Of a stretch of DNA of 64,000 nt, positions 43,619 to 51,907 are shown piece by piece. Numbering within the stretch: position 1 is the stretch's first letter; each line of letters starts with the position of its first letter. Source of the DNA: Candidatus Thermokryptus mobilis (lineage in GTDB: Bacteria; Bacteroidota; Ignavibacteria; Kryptoniales; Kryptoniaceae); the NCBI RefSeq assembly GCF_900070205.1, contig NZ_FAOO01000008.1, forward strand, positions 21,982 through 85,981. The letters run 5' to 3'. The position numbers and the translations under genes are program-made. The notes beneath the pieces were generated by a model that was not told where the DNA came from, did not search any database, and was given only the letters and a program-made list of their open reading frames with translations.

Positions 43619-43885
43619 TTATACAAGGTCAATTTTTTCGATTATTCCTACAATTGAAGCATCAACGGGAGCTTCTTTAACACCCATTGGTATAACTGCC
43701 TCACGAGCGGTTATATACATGACTAATTCTCCTGGACCAGCCCCAATAGTATCAACAGCTATAATTGGATTTCCAATCTTTTCTTGCTTTGAATTTAGCG
43801 GTTGAATTATTTGAATTTTAAACCCGTTCAAATTTTTATCTTTTATCGTAGCCCAAACAGTTCCGATCACCTTTGCGATGAACAC
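43619..43885 (-). CDS. EutN/CcmL-family microcompartment vertex protein (copy 2)
   Basis: A single BMC vertex domain of 88 residues: FIAKVIGTVWATIKDKNLNG at the N-terminus, IIAVDTIGAGPGELVMYITA in the middle and APVDASIVGIIEKIDLV at the end. These proteins form pentamers that cap the corners of protein shells such as carboxysomes and ethanolamine or propanediol compartments. No hexameric BMC shell gene or signature enzyme is in the window. It follows a paralogue by 20 bases and precedes rpoD. Either the shell genes are elsewhere, or the pair has another use; the sequence does not say. Confidence 0.92.
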   Translation of the reverse strand: MFIAKVIGTVWATIKDKNLNGFKIQIIQPLNSKQEKIGNPIIAVDTIGAGPGELVMYITAREAVIPMGVKEAPVDASIVGIIEKIDLV

Positions 43886-43905
43886 TTCTTTGCTATTTTA
43901 ATTTT

Positions 43906-44178
43906 TTAATCCGATACAACATCAATCTTATCAACTATTGCCATTATAACAGCGTCAACGGGTTTATTCTTGGTCACAGTGGTAAGTCGTGCGGAACTGC
44001 CCGTGGCGACAAGGACGATCTCCCCAACGCCAGCTCCAACACTATCAACCGCTATTAAAAAGCTGTCCTTAACTTTATAATCAAGGTCAACATGCTTTAC
44101 AATTTGAAATTTTAAACCTGTCAAGTTCTCGTCCTTTTTAGTCGCCCAGACAGTCCCAACAACTTTGCCTAATATCAT
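43906..44178 (-). CDS. EutN/CcmL-family microcompartment vertex protein (copy 1)
   Basis: Paralogue of the downstream gene, 90 residues, with the same framework: ILGKVVGTVWATKKDENLTG, then LIAVDSVGAGVGEIVLVATG and PVDAVIMAIVDKIDVV. The two share the N-terminal beta strand and the GAG-GE loop almost exactly but differ in the middle (VKHVDLDYKVKDS against IQPLNSKQEKIGN) and in the helix after it. This fits an old tandem duplication with divergence rather than a recent copy. Two vertex types could form hetero-pentamers or different corners. Confidence 0.92.
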   Translation of the reverse strand: MILGKVVGTVWATKKDENLTGLKFQIVKHVDLDYKVKDSFLIAVDSVGAGVGEIVLVATGSSARLTTVTKNKPVDAVIMAIVDKIDVVSD

Positions 44179-44239
44179 CCCGTACCTTTAACTTTATTGC
44201 TCACTGATAAATTAACTTTAAAATTTTTTAAAATGTTCC

Positions 44240-44443
44240 TTACATTGCATAAACTTCCTTCTCGTTGCATTTGCATACTTTCACCGATTTCGTATTAAAT
44301 CTCCATGAATTTTTGGTGTCATCTTTTCTTGAAACGACAAGTTTAGCTGTAAGAAGCGGTGCCCCGCACTTTGGACATGCCTCAATGACTTTTTTGGCAT
44401 CCTTTGCTACTTTGTCAGCAAATGAAGCTACTTTCTTTGCCAT
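44240..44443 (-). CDS. Small zinc-ribbon-like protein
   Basis: Sixty-seven residues. The N-terminal third is a lysine/alanine helix (ASFADKVAKDAKKVIEA). It is followed by CPKCGAPLL, a beta-hairpin segment with VVSRKDDTKNSWRFNTKS, and a second metal pair in VCKCNEKEV. Cys-x2-Cys plus Cys-x-Cys suggests one zinc-ribbon site. No named family is recognised. It sits between a GAF/GGDEF-like protein and the EutN pair, all on one strand with short gaps, so it is probably part of the same operon. Its job is unknown. Confidence 0.75.
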   Translation of the reverse strand: MAKKVASFADKVAKDAKKVIEACPKCGAPLLTAKLVVSRKDDTKNSWRFNTKSVKVCKCNEKEVYAM

Positions 44444-44466
44444 CTCTCTACCTTTTTAAGTTTATT

Positions 44467-46188
44467 TTAGAAAACTTTAACTATGTTTTCGGCTGATTGC
44501 TTTACTTTTAAAAAGCCGTTCATTACTCTTAAAAAGAATTCCTCTGCATTTCTATCGCCGTCCCAGGGGGAAACGCCAACTGTAATGGTTACGCTAAAAC
44601 TTTTATCTTCAAATCTTATCTCATGGTTTGATATACTCCTTCTCAACTTTTCCGCCCAAAGTTGTGCATCAGTTGCATCCATTTCTACAAGAGCTACACC
44701 TATTAAATTTTCATCAAGTTTCCCGGCTAAATCAAACTTGTTTATCCTCTCCCTAACTATGTTACTTATCTCAGGAAGAATTAAGTAGGTTGCCTCGCCA
44801 CCATAGGTCTTTCTTATGTAGTCAAGGTTATCAACGCTAAAAAGTACGAGTGAGAGGAAACCACCGTGTTTTAGTTTTCTTTCTACTTCGGCATCAAGTC
44901 GCAACAGAAAATAGTTTTTACGCATAAGAAGTGTCGCTTCATCATAGATGAAATAATTTTCAATAAGTTCGTTTAAATTTTCGTTTTCAAGTATTACACC
45001 TGTTATTTTTGTAAGTGCCTCAAGTTTTTGTAAATCGGAGTGAGAGGCGAAAAAGTTCGGCTTTGAGTGTTCAAAAATCATGGCGCCATAACACTTGAAG
45101 CCGTGGTTTATCGGAATTACAGCGATTGACGATTCTAAATTTATTTTTTCATTTTCAGTAAATCTTACTACTTTACCCACAGTTCTTGTGGACGGAATTA
45201 TTTTTGCTCGTCCAGTTGTGATAACTTCACCAACGATAGACCCAGTTAGGTCAATGGGTGTCCCAACATCAATATATTTCCCAATTTTTGATTGCCCAAT
45301 TTTTACAACCCATTTTTCATCCTCTTGAAGCACAGCCCCAAACGCTACACAGTCAAGTATTTTAATGGCGAAATTTTGAACTTTGTTTAAAATTTGTTCT
45401 ACATTCGTCAAATTAGAATCGCTTATAACTTCAAGAACCTTGTCACTGTAGAAAAGGTCAAATTTCGTAGTGTAATTTTCTATCAGGTTTGAAATCAAAT
45501 CCGCAAATAGTGCGATATTTTTTAAATCGTCTTCGCTAAAGGTTTGGGTTTGTTTTGAATCAACTAAAATGACGCCGATGACTTTGTTTCTGTATGTTAC
45601 TGGATAAACAAGCAGTGATTTTACACCGACGCTTGGACTTTGATATTTTATCACATCTTTTTCGGCAAGTATATCCCCGAGAATTTTGGGGTTGCCAGTT
45701 ATTGCTACATCCGTTAAAACATCATCGTCCCAGTTATATCTTTTCACAAAATTATAGCCAAGTTCAGTTATGCCCTCCTCAAGGACCATTTGTCGTTTGT
45801 CCTCATTTGCCCAATAGAAAGCAACTGAATCGGAGAAAATTTGATTTTTAATTATCGTGAGAACTTGTCTTAATAGCGTTTTAAATTCATCTCTTGGATT
45901 TAGTTTTTCCGTTGGTGTTGCTGTAGTTTGTTCCTGTTTTTTTATTATGAAACCTTCTTCGCGTTGTGTGCTTGTTTTGAATGTTTTCACGTTCAAATTT
46001 GAAAGTTCGGTTGCTTTTTTTCTCTTGTTTAAAAAAATTAACAGCAAGACGAATAATGAACCAAGTAAAGTAGCCGCGAGAACAAAGCGCAAGGTTTTAT
46101 TGTCAATCACGACGATCAAAAATAAAAGCATAAGAAAGAAAGCAACCGCAGCAATGAAACTTGCAGGATTTTTCTCCTCTTTGGGCAT
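44467..46188 (-). CDS. Membrane GAF protein with degenerate GGDEF domain
   Basis: Signalling-type protein of 573 residues. Two membrane helices lie at about 12-55, a linker with low-complexity Thr/Gln follows, then two GAF-like domains at about 90-235 and 250-400 (SLLVYPVTYRNKVIGVILVD, SSIAVIPINHGFKCYGAMIF). The C-terminal 160 residues have the fold pattern of a diguanylate cyclase (LVLFSVDNLDYIRKTYGG, FSVTITVGVSPW). The GGDEF active site is absent: the loop reads AGKLDENLIGVAL. Therefore c-di-GMP synthesis is unlikely; it may bind a nucleotide or relay a GAF signal. It is the first gene of the run that contains the zinc-ribbon, EutN and sigma genes. Confidence 0.82.
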   Translation of the reverse strand: MPKEEKNPASFIAAVAFFLMLLFLIVVIDNKTLRFVLAATLLGSLFVLLLIFLNKRKKATELSNLNVKTFKTSTQREEGFIIKKQEQTTATPTEKLNPRDEFKTLLRQVLTIIKNQIFSDSVAFYWANEDKRQMVLEEGITELGYNFVKRYNWDDDVLTDVAITGNPKILGDILAEKDVIKYQSPSVGVKSLLVYPVTYRNKVIGVILVDSKQTQTFSEDDLKNIALFADLISNLIENYTTKFDLFYSDKVLEVISDSNLTNVEQILNKVQNFAIKILDCVAFGAVLQEDEKWVVKIGQSKIGKYIDVGTPIDLTGSIVGEVITTGRAKIIPSTRTVGKVVRFTENEKINLESSIAVIPINHGFKCYGAMIFEHSKPNFFASHSDLQKLEALTKITGVILENENLNELIENYFIYDEATLLMRKNYFLLRLDAEVERKLKHGGFLSLVLFSVDNLDYIRKTYGGEATYLILPEISNIVRERINKFDLAGKLDENLIGVALVEMDATDAQLWAEKLRRSISNHEIRFEDKSFSVTITVGVSPWDGDRNAEEFFLRVMNGFLKVKQSAENIVKVF

Positions 46189-46260
46189 TCTCGTTCAATG
46201 TGAATGAAAGAAAATTTGTTTGAAAATTAATAACATTGTTTCAAAAAATCAAGTTAGTTT

Positions 46261-47856
46261 CTATCTCAATCCTGCAAGTTCCTGTAGAAGTCGCCAATTT
46301 TTAAGACGATCTTCTTGAGCTTTGAGCAAGACCTCATCGGGGTTACCATCTTTATCAAAGTGTTTGGCAAATCTTCCCTCGGTCCTCGCAAAGTAGATAA
46401 AATCAATAACCTCGCCGGTTTTCGGGTGAACATACCAATCCTCTTTTACGGCTGGATTACCCTGCAGACTGAGACGTTCTTTTATTGTTTCACCTTTTCT
46501 TGGGTCATAAATCAAAAGAGGAAATGCTCTTGACTCAACCGCAAGGCGTGCTTGATGCATTGCCATATCATCGCCAACGCCGTGTTCAGGTTGACAAGTG
46601 GTATAAACTATAACGACAGCTGGTCCCGGGTATTCATTGGCTGAAATAATTGACCTATAAAAGTGGTTTATGTGTGCAGCTGTTGTTTGGGCTACAAAAA
46701 CATCAGGATGCATCATTATAATTTGAGCGAGTTCCTTTCTACGCTCTGATTTGCCTTTTATTTCCTTACCGTAAGCTGAAAGTTTTGTGTCTTGTCCTAA
46801 ATAACTTGATGTTGATGATTGACCGCCTGTGTTTGAGTAAACTTGGGTATCAAGGACTAAAACTTTTATGTCCATTCCTGAGGCGAGCATTCTTGAAAGC
46901 GATTGAAAGCCGATGTCATACATTGCTCCGTCACCGCCGATGACCCACAATCTCTTGTGTTGCCAACCCATTTGGTCCCATCTTGCCCTTATTCCAATTG
47001 CAACTGCTGGGGCATTTTCAAAAAGTGAATTTATCCACGGAACTCTAAAGGGGTTATATGGATAAGTTGAAGAATAAACCGTGTTACAACCGGTTGCTGC
47101 AACAATGCCTATATTTTCTGGGCCATATACAAAACCAGTTGCAGCAAGCATCATTCTTATTGCGGTTGCTTCGCCACAGCCCATACAAGAGCCAGCCCCT
47201 CCGACATAGAGCAGTGATTTACCAGCAAGCATCATATCTGCGAGGACTTTGTCCTGGATATATTCTTTGGGCGTTTCCGGAAGTTTCGTGTAAAATTCAA
47301 ATGTTTCTTTATATGTCTTTAAATTTTCCCTTGTCTTTTTAACCATTTGCAAAGCGTTGTGATCACCGCAAGCAAAGACACATTCAGCGCAACCTTTGCA
47401 TTTAGTGGGGTCAATTGCTATCATGAAAAGCCCCGGCTCAATTCCTTTTCGCTTCGGAACATCATAATATTTCGTCGTCTTAGCAAATTGTCTTCTTAAA
47501 TGTTCGCGTTTTACGGGGTCTTGGATTTTATTTAGTTCCTCCTCAAGCTTTGACTCTGGAATGACCTTTCCAAGTATTGCCGTGTCTGGACATTCGGTCA
47601 CACATTCCATACAGCCAACGCAATTATCAGAGTTAAAGAGCGGAATTTCTGGGGCGATATAGCTAAAATCACGTAAAGCACCTGTTCCAGCTGGGATGAT
47701 GCTCCGTGCGGTGTAAATATCAGCGGGTAATTCTTCTTCAGCAGTTCCATTGTTATATGCACCAACGACTTGCTCGTTGAAGTATCCAATATCTATGATG
47801 TCCTTGTAAATTTCCTCAAGATTTTCTGTATCAAAATAATTTTTTTTCTCTTCCAT
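46261..47856 (-). CDS. Pyruvate:ferredoxin oxidoreductase, beta subunit with two [4Fe-4S] domains
   Basis: Thiamine-diphosphate half of a 2-oxoacid:ferredoxin oxidoreductase, 531 residues. Two ferredoxin clusters come first: Cys79-82-85-89 and Cys153-156-159-163. The proximal cluster cysteines are in GSCMGCGEATAI. The ThDP site is VIGGDGAMYDIGFQSLSRM and SNTGGQSSTSS. Sequence and domain order match the C-terminal half of NifJ-type PFOR. The frame is open to 47886, but ATG 47856 has a GGAGAG ribosome site and avoids overlap with the alpha gene. Pyruvate specificity is inferred from similarity to NifJ; other 2-oxoacids are possible. Confidence 0.92.
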   Translation of the reverse strand: MEEKKNYFDTENLEEIYKDIIDIGYFNEQVVGAYNNGTAEEELPADIYTARSIIPAGTGALRDFSYIAPEIPLFNSDNCVGCMECVTECPDTAILGKVIPESKLEEELNKIQDPVKREHLRRQFAKTTKYYDVPKRKGIEPGLFMIAIDPTKCKGCAECVFACGDHNALQMVKKTRENLKTYKETFEFYTKLPETPKEYIQDKVLADMMLAGKSLLYVGGAGSCMGCGEATAIRMMLAATGFVYGPENIGIVAATGCNTVYSSTYPYNPFRVPWINSLFENAPAVAIGIRARWDQMGWQHKRLWVIGGDGAMYDIGFQSLSRMLASGMDIKVLVLDTQVYSNTGGQSSTSSYLGQDTKLSAYGKEIKGKSERRKELAQIIMMHPDVFVAQTTAAHINHFYRSIISANEYPGPAVVIVYTTCQPEHGVGDDMAMHQARLAVESRAFPLLIYDPRKGETIKERLSLQGNPAVKEDWYVHPKTGEVIDFIYFARTEGRFAKHFDKDGNPDEVLLKAQEDRLKNWRLLQELAGLR

Positions 47857-47875
47857 TTTTCTCTCCAAGTTTTGT

Positions 47876-49879
47876 TTAAAATTCAAATTCAGCTTTTACT
47901 TCAGTTGCTTCAATTAATTCGCTTGGGATTTGCATGACTTCATAGTAACCGCGCTTTACAGCTTCAAGATTTGCTTTGACGACATTTTCACCGCGTCTTC
48001 CGAAATATTTTCTTATTGATTTTTCAACTCCCTTGAAAAGTTCTTCTTCACTTAAATTATAGTTTTCTCTGAAAGGTGTGACCCTTAGGAAAATACCAAG
48101 CAGAACTATTCCTTGCATCCTTTGTTCAAGGTCTGGTGTTGGAGCAACCTCGCGGGCAATTTTCACCGTGTCAAGGTAATAAACTTTTATCTTTCTATCT
48201 TTTATTATCTTCTTTGCGTATGAAGGTATATCAGTCCAGACATCTTCTGGGTTTGTTTTATCGCTTTGGATGAAAAGTGTTCCACCCTCACTTAACCCGG
48301 CAAGTGGATTTCCATTATTGAATGCGTTTACATCATTTACAGGGACGAATTCAACATGCGTGAGTTCACAATGTGTCCTTATTTTTTCTTTCGCAACCGT
48401 TAGATAATATGTCGTTGGTAGCCCTTTCTTTTCAGAGCCATATTTTGGATAAGCTTGAACTTGAAGCTTGAAGATATCCTCAAGCATTGTAGCTATGACT
48501 TTGTTAGTCGTCACAGAGCCATATCCGCCAACTGAATGACCACGCATTGAGAAAGCACCTCTTGGTCTAACATCTGGATCATATTCTCTTTCAAGGGCAA
48601 GTTCATGTTTGATTCCTACGACAAAAAATTCTTTCTCTTTCCCGTCGTTTCTCATCATATTTTTGAAAATTGCGATGAAGTCCCCTGGTCTTACATCTCT
48701 GCTTCCAAGTCCACCGGCTCCGGAGAAAATTCTCGGTATCCTGTCAATCTTAGGATAACCTTTTGAACCGATGAAAGCATCCGCAAAAGAAGCTTTAATT
48801 GACATCGTAAGAGGATTTGATTGGGCTAGTGGGTTATCCATTCTTTCAAGGACTGCAAATGCTTTGACATGTTTAAGGGCTTCAACGATTTCTTTCCCAG
48901 GGAAGGGGGCAAAAACTGTAACAGTTAAAGCTCCAACTTTCAATCCTTCAACTTCCCTCAAATAATCAACCGTTGCCATAGCTGTTTCCATAAATGAGCC
49001 CATTCCAACGATGACATATTCCGCATCTTCAACTTTATACGGATCTATGAAATTATATCTTCTTCCAGTTAATTTATAGAATGTCTCCATTGCTTCTTTC
49101 AGTGCTTCTGGAACCTTGTCGTAGTAGTATCTTTGGGCTATTTTACCTTTCATGTAGCTGTCTTGATTTTGGACGACCCCGGACATAAGCGGAAAGTATG
49201 GGTTCATCAGGTTTTTGAGTTTCTTGTTGGGATCGTCAATAAATTGTTTCATAAGTTCTGGTTCTGGGAGAAGGACATTTTCAATTGTGTGTGTTGTAAG
49301 GAAACCATCTTGAACCATTAAAAATGGAGTATCGGAATTTTCAGCTGCTCGGTGAGCTATAAGTGTTAAATCTGCGACTTCTTGGACATTTCTTGCAAAA
49401 ATTATCCCCCAACCGCAATCGGCAACTCCCATGACATCGTCATGCCCAGCGTGAACATTTAGAGAATGCGAGGTTAAAGCCCTCGCTCCAATGTGAAAAA
49501 CGATAGGTAACCTTTTGCCTGCAATTGTGTAAAGAACTTCTTTCATTAAGATGAGTCCCTGTCCAGAGGTGAAATTTGTAATTCTACCGCCTGCTGCAGC
49601 AAATCCTTCGCAGACGGAGGCGGAGCTATGTTCCGACTCCGGTTCAAAGAAAAATAGTTTATCGCCCCAGAGATTTCTCTTTCCATTTGCGACCTCAGCT
49701 TGAAATCCCTGTCCCATAGTTGTAGATGAGGTTATCGGATAAGCACAAGCACCTTGGCTTATATGTGTCTCAACCCAGACGACAGCTCCGGCTCCATCTG
49801 ATGTCGTTGGTATCCCCGGGAACGGGAAATTATTCTCTTTCATTTTCTTCATCAGTTTTAGTTTTTGATTATCTTCCAT
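47876..49879 (-). CDS. Pyruvate:ferredoxin oxidoreductase, fused alpha-gamma subunit
   Basis: First half of PFOR, 667 residues. The pyrimidine-binding domain has GACAYPITSSTTMGQGF, ESEHSSASVCEGFAAAG and ITNFTSGQGLILMKE. Domain II follows with EYVIVGMGSFMETAM and FAPFPGKEIVEALK. A gamma-type domain occupies about 430-640 (RGHSVGGYGSVTTNK, GLPTTYYLTVAKE). Together with the beta gene 20 bases downstream the total is about 1198 residues, the length of single-chain NifJ, so this looks like NifJ split between domains III and V. ATG 49879 overlaps the ispG stop by 11 bases and is preferred over 49906. The enzyme feeds reduced ferredoxin, for which a flavodoxin/ferredoxin-type IspG next door is a user. 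Confidence 0.92.
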   Translation of the reverse strand: MEDNQKLKLMKKMKENNFPFPGIPTTSDGAGAVVWVETHISQGACAYPITSSTTMGQGFQAEVANGKRNLWGDKLFFFEPESEHSSASVCEGFAAAGGRITNFTSGQGLILMKEVLYTIAGKRLPIVFHIGARALTSHSLNVHAGHDDVMGVADCGWGIIFARNVQEVADLTLIAHRAAENSDTPFLMVQDGFLTTHTIENVLLPEPELMKQFIDDPNKKLKNLMNPYFPLMSGVVQNQDSYMKGKIAQRYYYDKVPEALKEAMETFYKLTGRRYNFIDPYKVEDAEYVIVGMGSFMETAMATVDYLREVEGLKVGALTVTVFAPFPGKEIVEALKHVKAFAVLERMDNPLAQSNPLTMSIKASFADAFIGSKGYPKIDRIPRIFSGAGGLGSRDVRPGDFIAIFKNMMRNDGKEKEFFVVGIKHELALEREYDPDVRPRGAFSMRGHSVGGYGSVTTNKVIATMLEDIFKLQVQAYPKYGSEKKGLPTTYYLTVAKEKIRTHCELTHVEFVPVNDVNAFNNGNPLAGLSEGGTLFIQSDKTNPEDVWTDIPSYAKKIIKDRKIKVYYLDTVKIAREVAPTPDLEQRMQGIVLLGIFLRVTPFRENYNLSEEELFKGVEKSIRKYFGRRGENVVKANLEAVKRGYYEVMQIPSELIEATEVKAEFEF

Positions 49880-50936
49880 TTGGATTGAACTTCTCAACTT
49901 CTTCAACCACCGCTTGAACTATTTCTTCCTCTTTAACTCTTCTTATCACTTCGCCATTTCTGTATAGAATTCCAACTCCCTTTCCACAAGCAACGCCTAT
50001 ATCTGCCTCACTTGCCTCTCCTGGACCATTGACGACACAACCTAGGATTGCAACTTTTACTGGCTTTTTCACCTTGTTAAGTTTTTCTTGAAGTTCATTT
50101 ACGATTTTGAACAGGTTAACCTCAAGTCGTCCACATGTTGGACAAGCTATTATTTCAACATTTCTTGATGCAAGCCCAAGCGAACGGAGGATTTCCCTTC
50201 CAACTTCAACTTCCTTCACAGGGTCATCCGTTAGAGAAACTCTTATCGTGTCTCCAATTCCTTCAGCAAGTAATGTCCCGATGCCGACAGCTGATTTTAT
50301 CGTCCCTGTGAAAAATGGTCCTGCCTCCGTCACACCGAGATGAAGAGGGTAGTCGGTTTTGCTTGCAATTAATCTATATGCTTCTATCATCAACCTCACA
50401 TCCGTAGATTTAACAGATATTACGATGTCGGAAAAGCCGAATTCTTCACATATCTCAACATGTCGCATTGCGCTTTCAAACAGAGCTTCTGCTGTTGGAT
50501 AACCATATTTTTCAAGCAGGTCCTTTTCAAGTGAGCCGGAATTAACTCCAATTCTTATCGGTATGCCTCGTTCTTTCGCAGCTTTTAATACTTGTTTTAT
50601 CCTTTCTTTTGAACCGATGTTTCCAGGGTTAATTCTTACCTTTGCAACGCCAGCCTCAATTGCCTTTAGCGCAAAGATATGATTGAAATGTATATCTGCA
50701 ACGACTGGTATTGGCGAACCCTTTACAATTTCGGGGAGTGCATCGGCCGATTCTTTGTTTGGGACAGCAACACGAACTATATCACATCCGGCTTCAGCAA
50801 GTTGATAGATTTGTTTCAGCGTTGCTTTGACATCTTCCGTTTTCGTTTTAGTCATTGATTGAACCGAAATCGGAGCATCGCCGCCGATGGGAATACTTCC
50901 AACGTAAATTTTTCTTGATTTTCGTCTATTTATCAT
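49869..50936 (-). CDS. ispG: 4-hydroxy-3-methylbut-2-enyl diphosphate synthase
   Basis: Second-last enzyme of the MEP isoprenoid pathway, reducing MEcPP to HMBPP with a [4Fe-4S] cluster and electrons from ferredoxin or flavodoxin. The 355-residue protein begins RRKSRKIYVGSIPIGGDAP and VQSMTKTKTEDV. Cluster ligands are in EIIACPTCGRLEVNLF and ILGCVVNGPGEASEADIG. The TIM-barrel segment VRINPGNIG is present. It overlaps the PFOR alpha gene, so electron supply and use are encoded together. Length matches the short bacterial form without the plant-type insert. Confidence 0.96.
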   Translation of the reverse strand: MINRRKSRKIYVGSIPIGGDAPISVQSMTKTKTEDVKATLKQIYQLAEAGCDIVRVAVPNKESADALPEIVKGSPIPVVADIHFNHIFALKAIEAGVAKVRINPGNIGSKERIKQVLKAAKERGIPIRIGVNSGSLEKDLLEKYGYPTAEALFESAMRHVEICEEFGFSDIVISVKSTDVRLMIEAYRLIASKTDYPLHLGVTEAGPFFTGTIKSAVGIGTLLAEGIGDTIRVSLTDDPVKEVEVGREILRSLGLASRNVEIIACPTCGRLEVNLFKIVNELQEKLNKVKKPVKVAILGCVVNGPGEASEADIGVACGKGVGILYRNGEVIRRVKEEEIVQAVVEEVEKFNPNGR

Positions 50937-50956
50937 AAAAAGGTATCTTCTTTGTT

Positions 50957-51793
50957 TTAACGCAACTTTTTGCTTGCTTCATAGAGAATTTTTTTCTCTC
51001 GCTCAGTTAAACTTTCATACCCGTATTGGTTTATTTTGTCAAGTATTTCGTCAATTTGTTCTTGTGTTATTATCTCATCGTCAACGAGAAGATATTTCTT
51101 CTTTTGCTTTTTAGGAAGTTTAAACTTAGCCAAAAGTTCAGAAAGATCAAAGCCCGAATACATAAGTTTGATGTAAATAAATCCAACAACAGCCCCACCA
51201 AGATGTGCAAAGTGAGCTATTCCATCGCTTCCAAAAATTCCCATTATGAGGTCAAAGAAAACAAGTATCGCAACGAAAATCCTTGCAGGTATCGGGATTA
51301 AGAAGTATAAAAAGATCATCCTATCAGGGAACATAATAGCAAATGCTGTCATTATGCCATAAATTGCGCCAGAGGCCCCAACAACAGGTCCAATTTGGTC
51401 AAATAAAGGAGCGATGATAAGGTGAGTTATTCCAGCGCCAATTCCAGCTGTTGAGTAATAGACCAAGAATCTTCTTGTTCCCCAAAGGTTTTCCACTTCG
51501 GTTCCGAACATCCAAAGCATGAGCATATTGAAAAGAATGTGAAATATTCCTTTCGGATCGTGGATGAACATATATGTTATCAATTGCCAAATTTTAAATC
51601 CATCTCCAATTGGATTTAGAGCGAAGTATTTATAAATGTAAATGTAAAGTGGGACGCCGGAGATTTTAAAGTTCAAACCAAAAAAAATAAGGAACAGGTA
51701 GACAATGACATTTATAATTATGAAGTATTTGATAGCGGATGGGAAAAATCTAAATCCATGAAAAAAGCTTGGTCTATAATACCTATAGCTCAT
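50957..51793 (-). CDS. Rhomboid-family intramembrane serine protease
   Basis: Six-helix membrane protease of about 278 residues. The catalytic Ser141 is in VVGASGAIYGIMTAF, the catalytic His197 in GIAHFAHLGGAVVGFIY, and the oxyanion HxxxN is FHILFNMLMLWMFG. A charged cytosolic tail with a helix (ELLAKFKLPKKQKKK, EILDKINQYGYESLTERE) follows; the tail resembles the DUF6576-like ends seen in FCB rhomboids. Two starts are possible (GTG 51817, ATG 51793), both in an A-rich stretch without a ribosome site; the ATG is listed. It lies 20 bases upstream of ispG. Substrates are unknown. Confidence 0.9.
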   Translation of the reverse strand: MSYRYYRPSFFHGFRFFPSAIKYFIIINVIVYLFLIFFGLNFKISGVPLYIYIYKYFALNPIGDGFKIWQLITYMFIHDPKGIFHILFNMLMLWMFGTEVENLWGTRRFLVYYSTAGIGAGITHLIIAPLFDQIGPVVGASGAIYGIMTAFAIMFPDRMIFLYFLIPIPARIFVAILVFFDLIMGIFGSDGIAHFAHLGGAVVGFIYIKLMYSGFDLSELLAKFKLPKKQKKKYLLVDDEIITQEQIDEILDKINQYGYESLTEREKKILYEASKKLR

Positions 51794-51850
51794 TTTCTGT
51801 TTTTTTCTTTTTTGCACTTGTTAAAATATACAACAGCATTTGCTAAATTA

Positions 51851-51880
51851 AAAATAAAAGGGCGGTTTAGAAACCGCCCT
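51851..51880 (-). terminator. Intrinsic terminator after pgk
   Basis: On the minus strand, AGGGCGGTT and AACCGCCCT form a 9-bp stem with a 4-base loop, followed by TTTTATTTTT. It starts 27 bases after the pgk stop codon and separates it from the rhomboid gene. Confidence 0.92.
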
Positions 51881-51907
51881 GAGGGATTTCTAATATGTAA
51901 AGGATTT

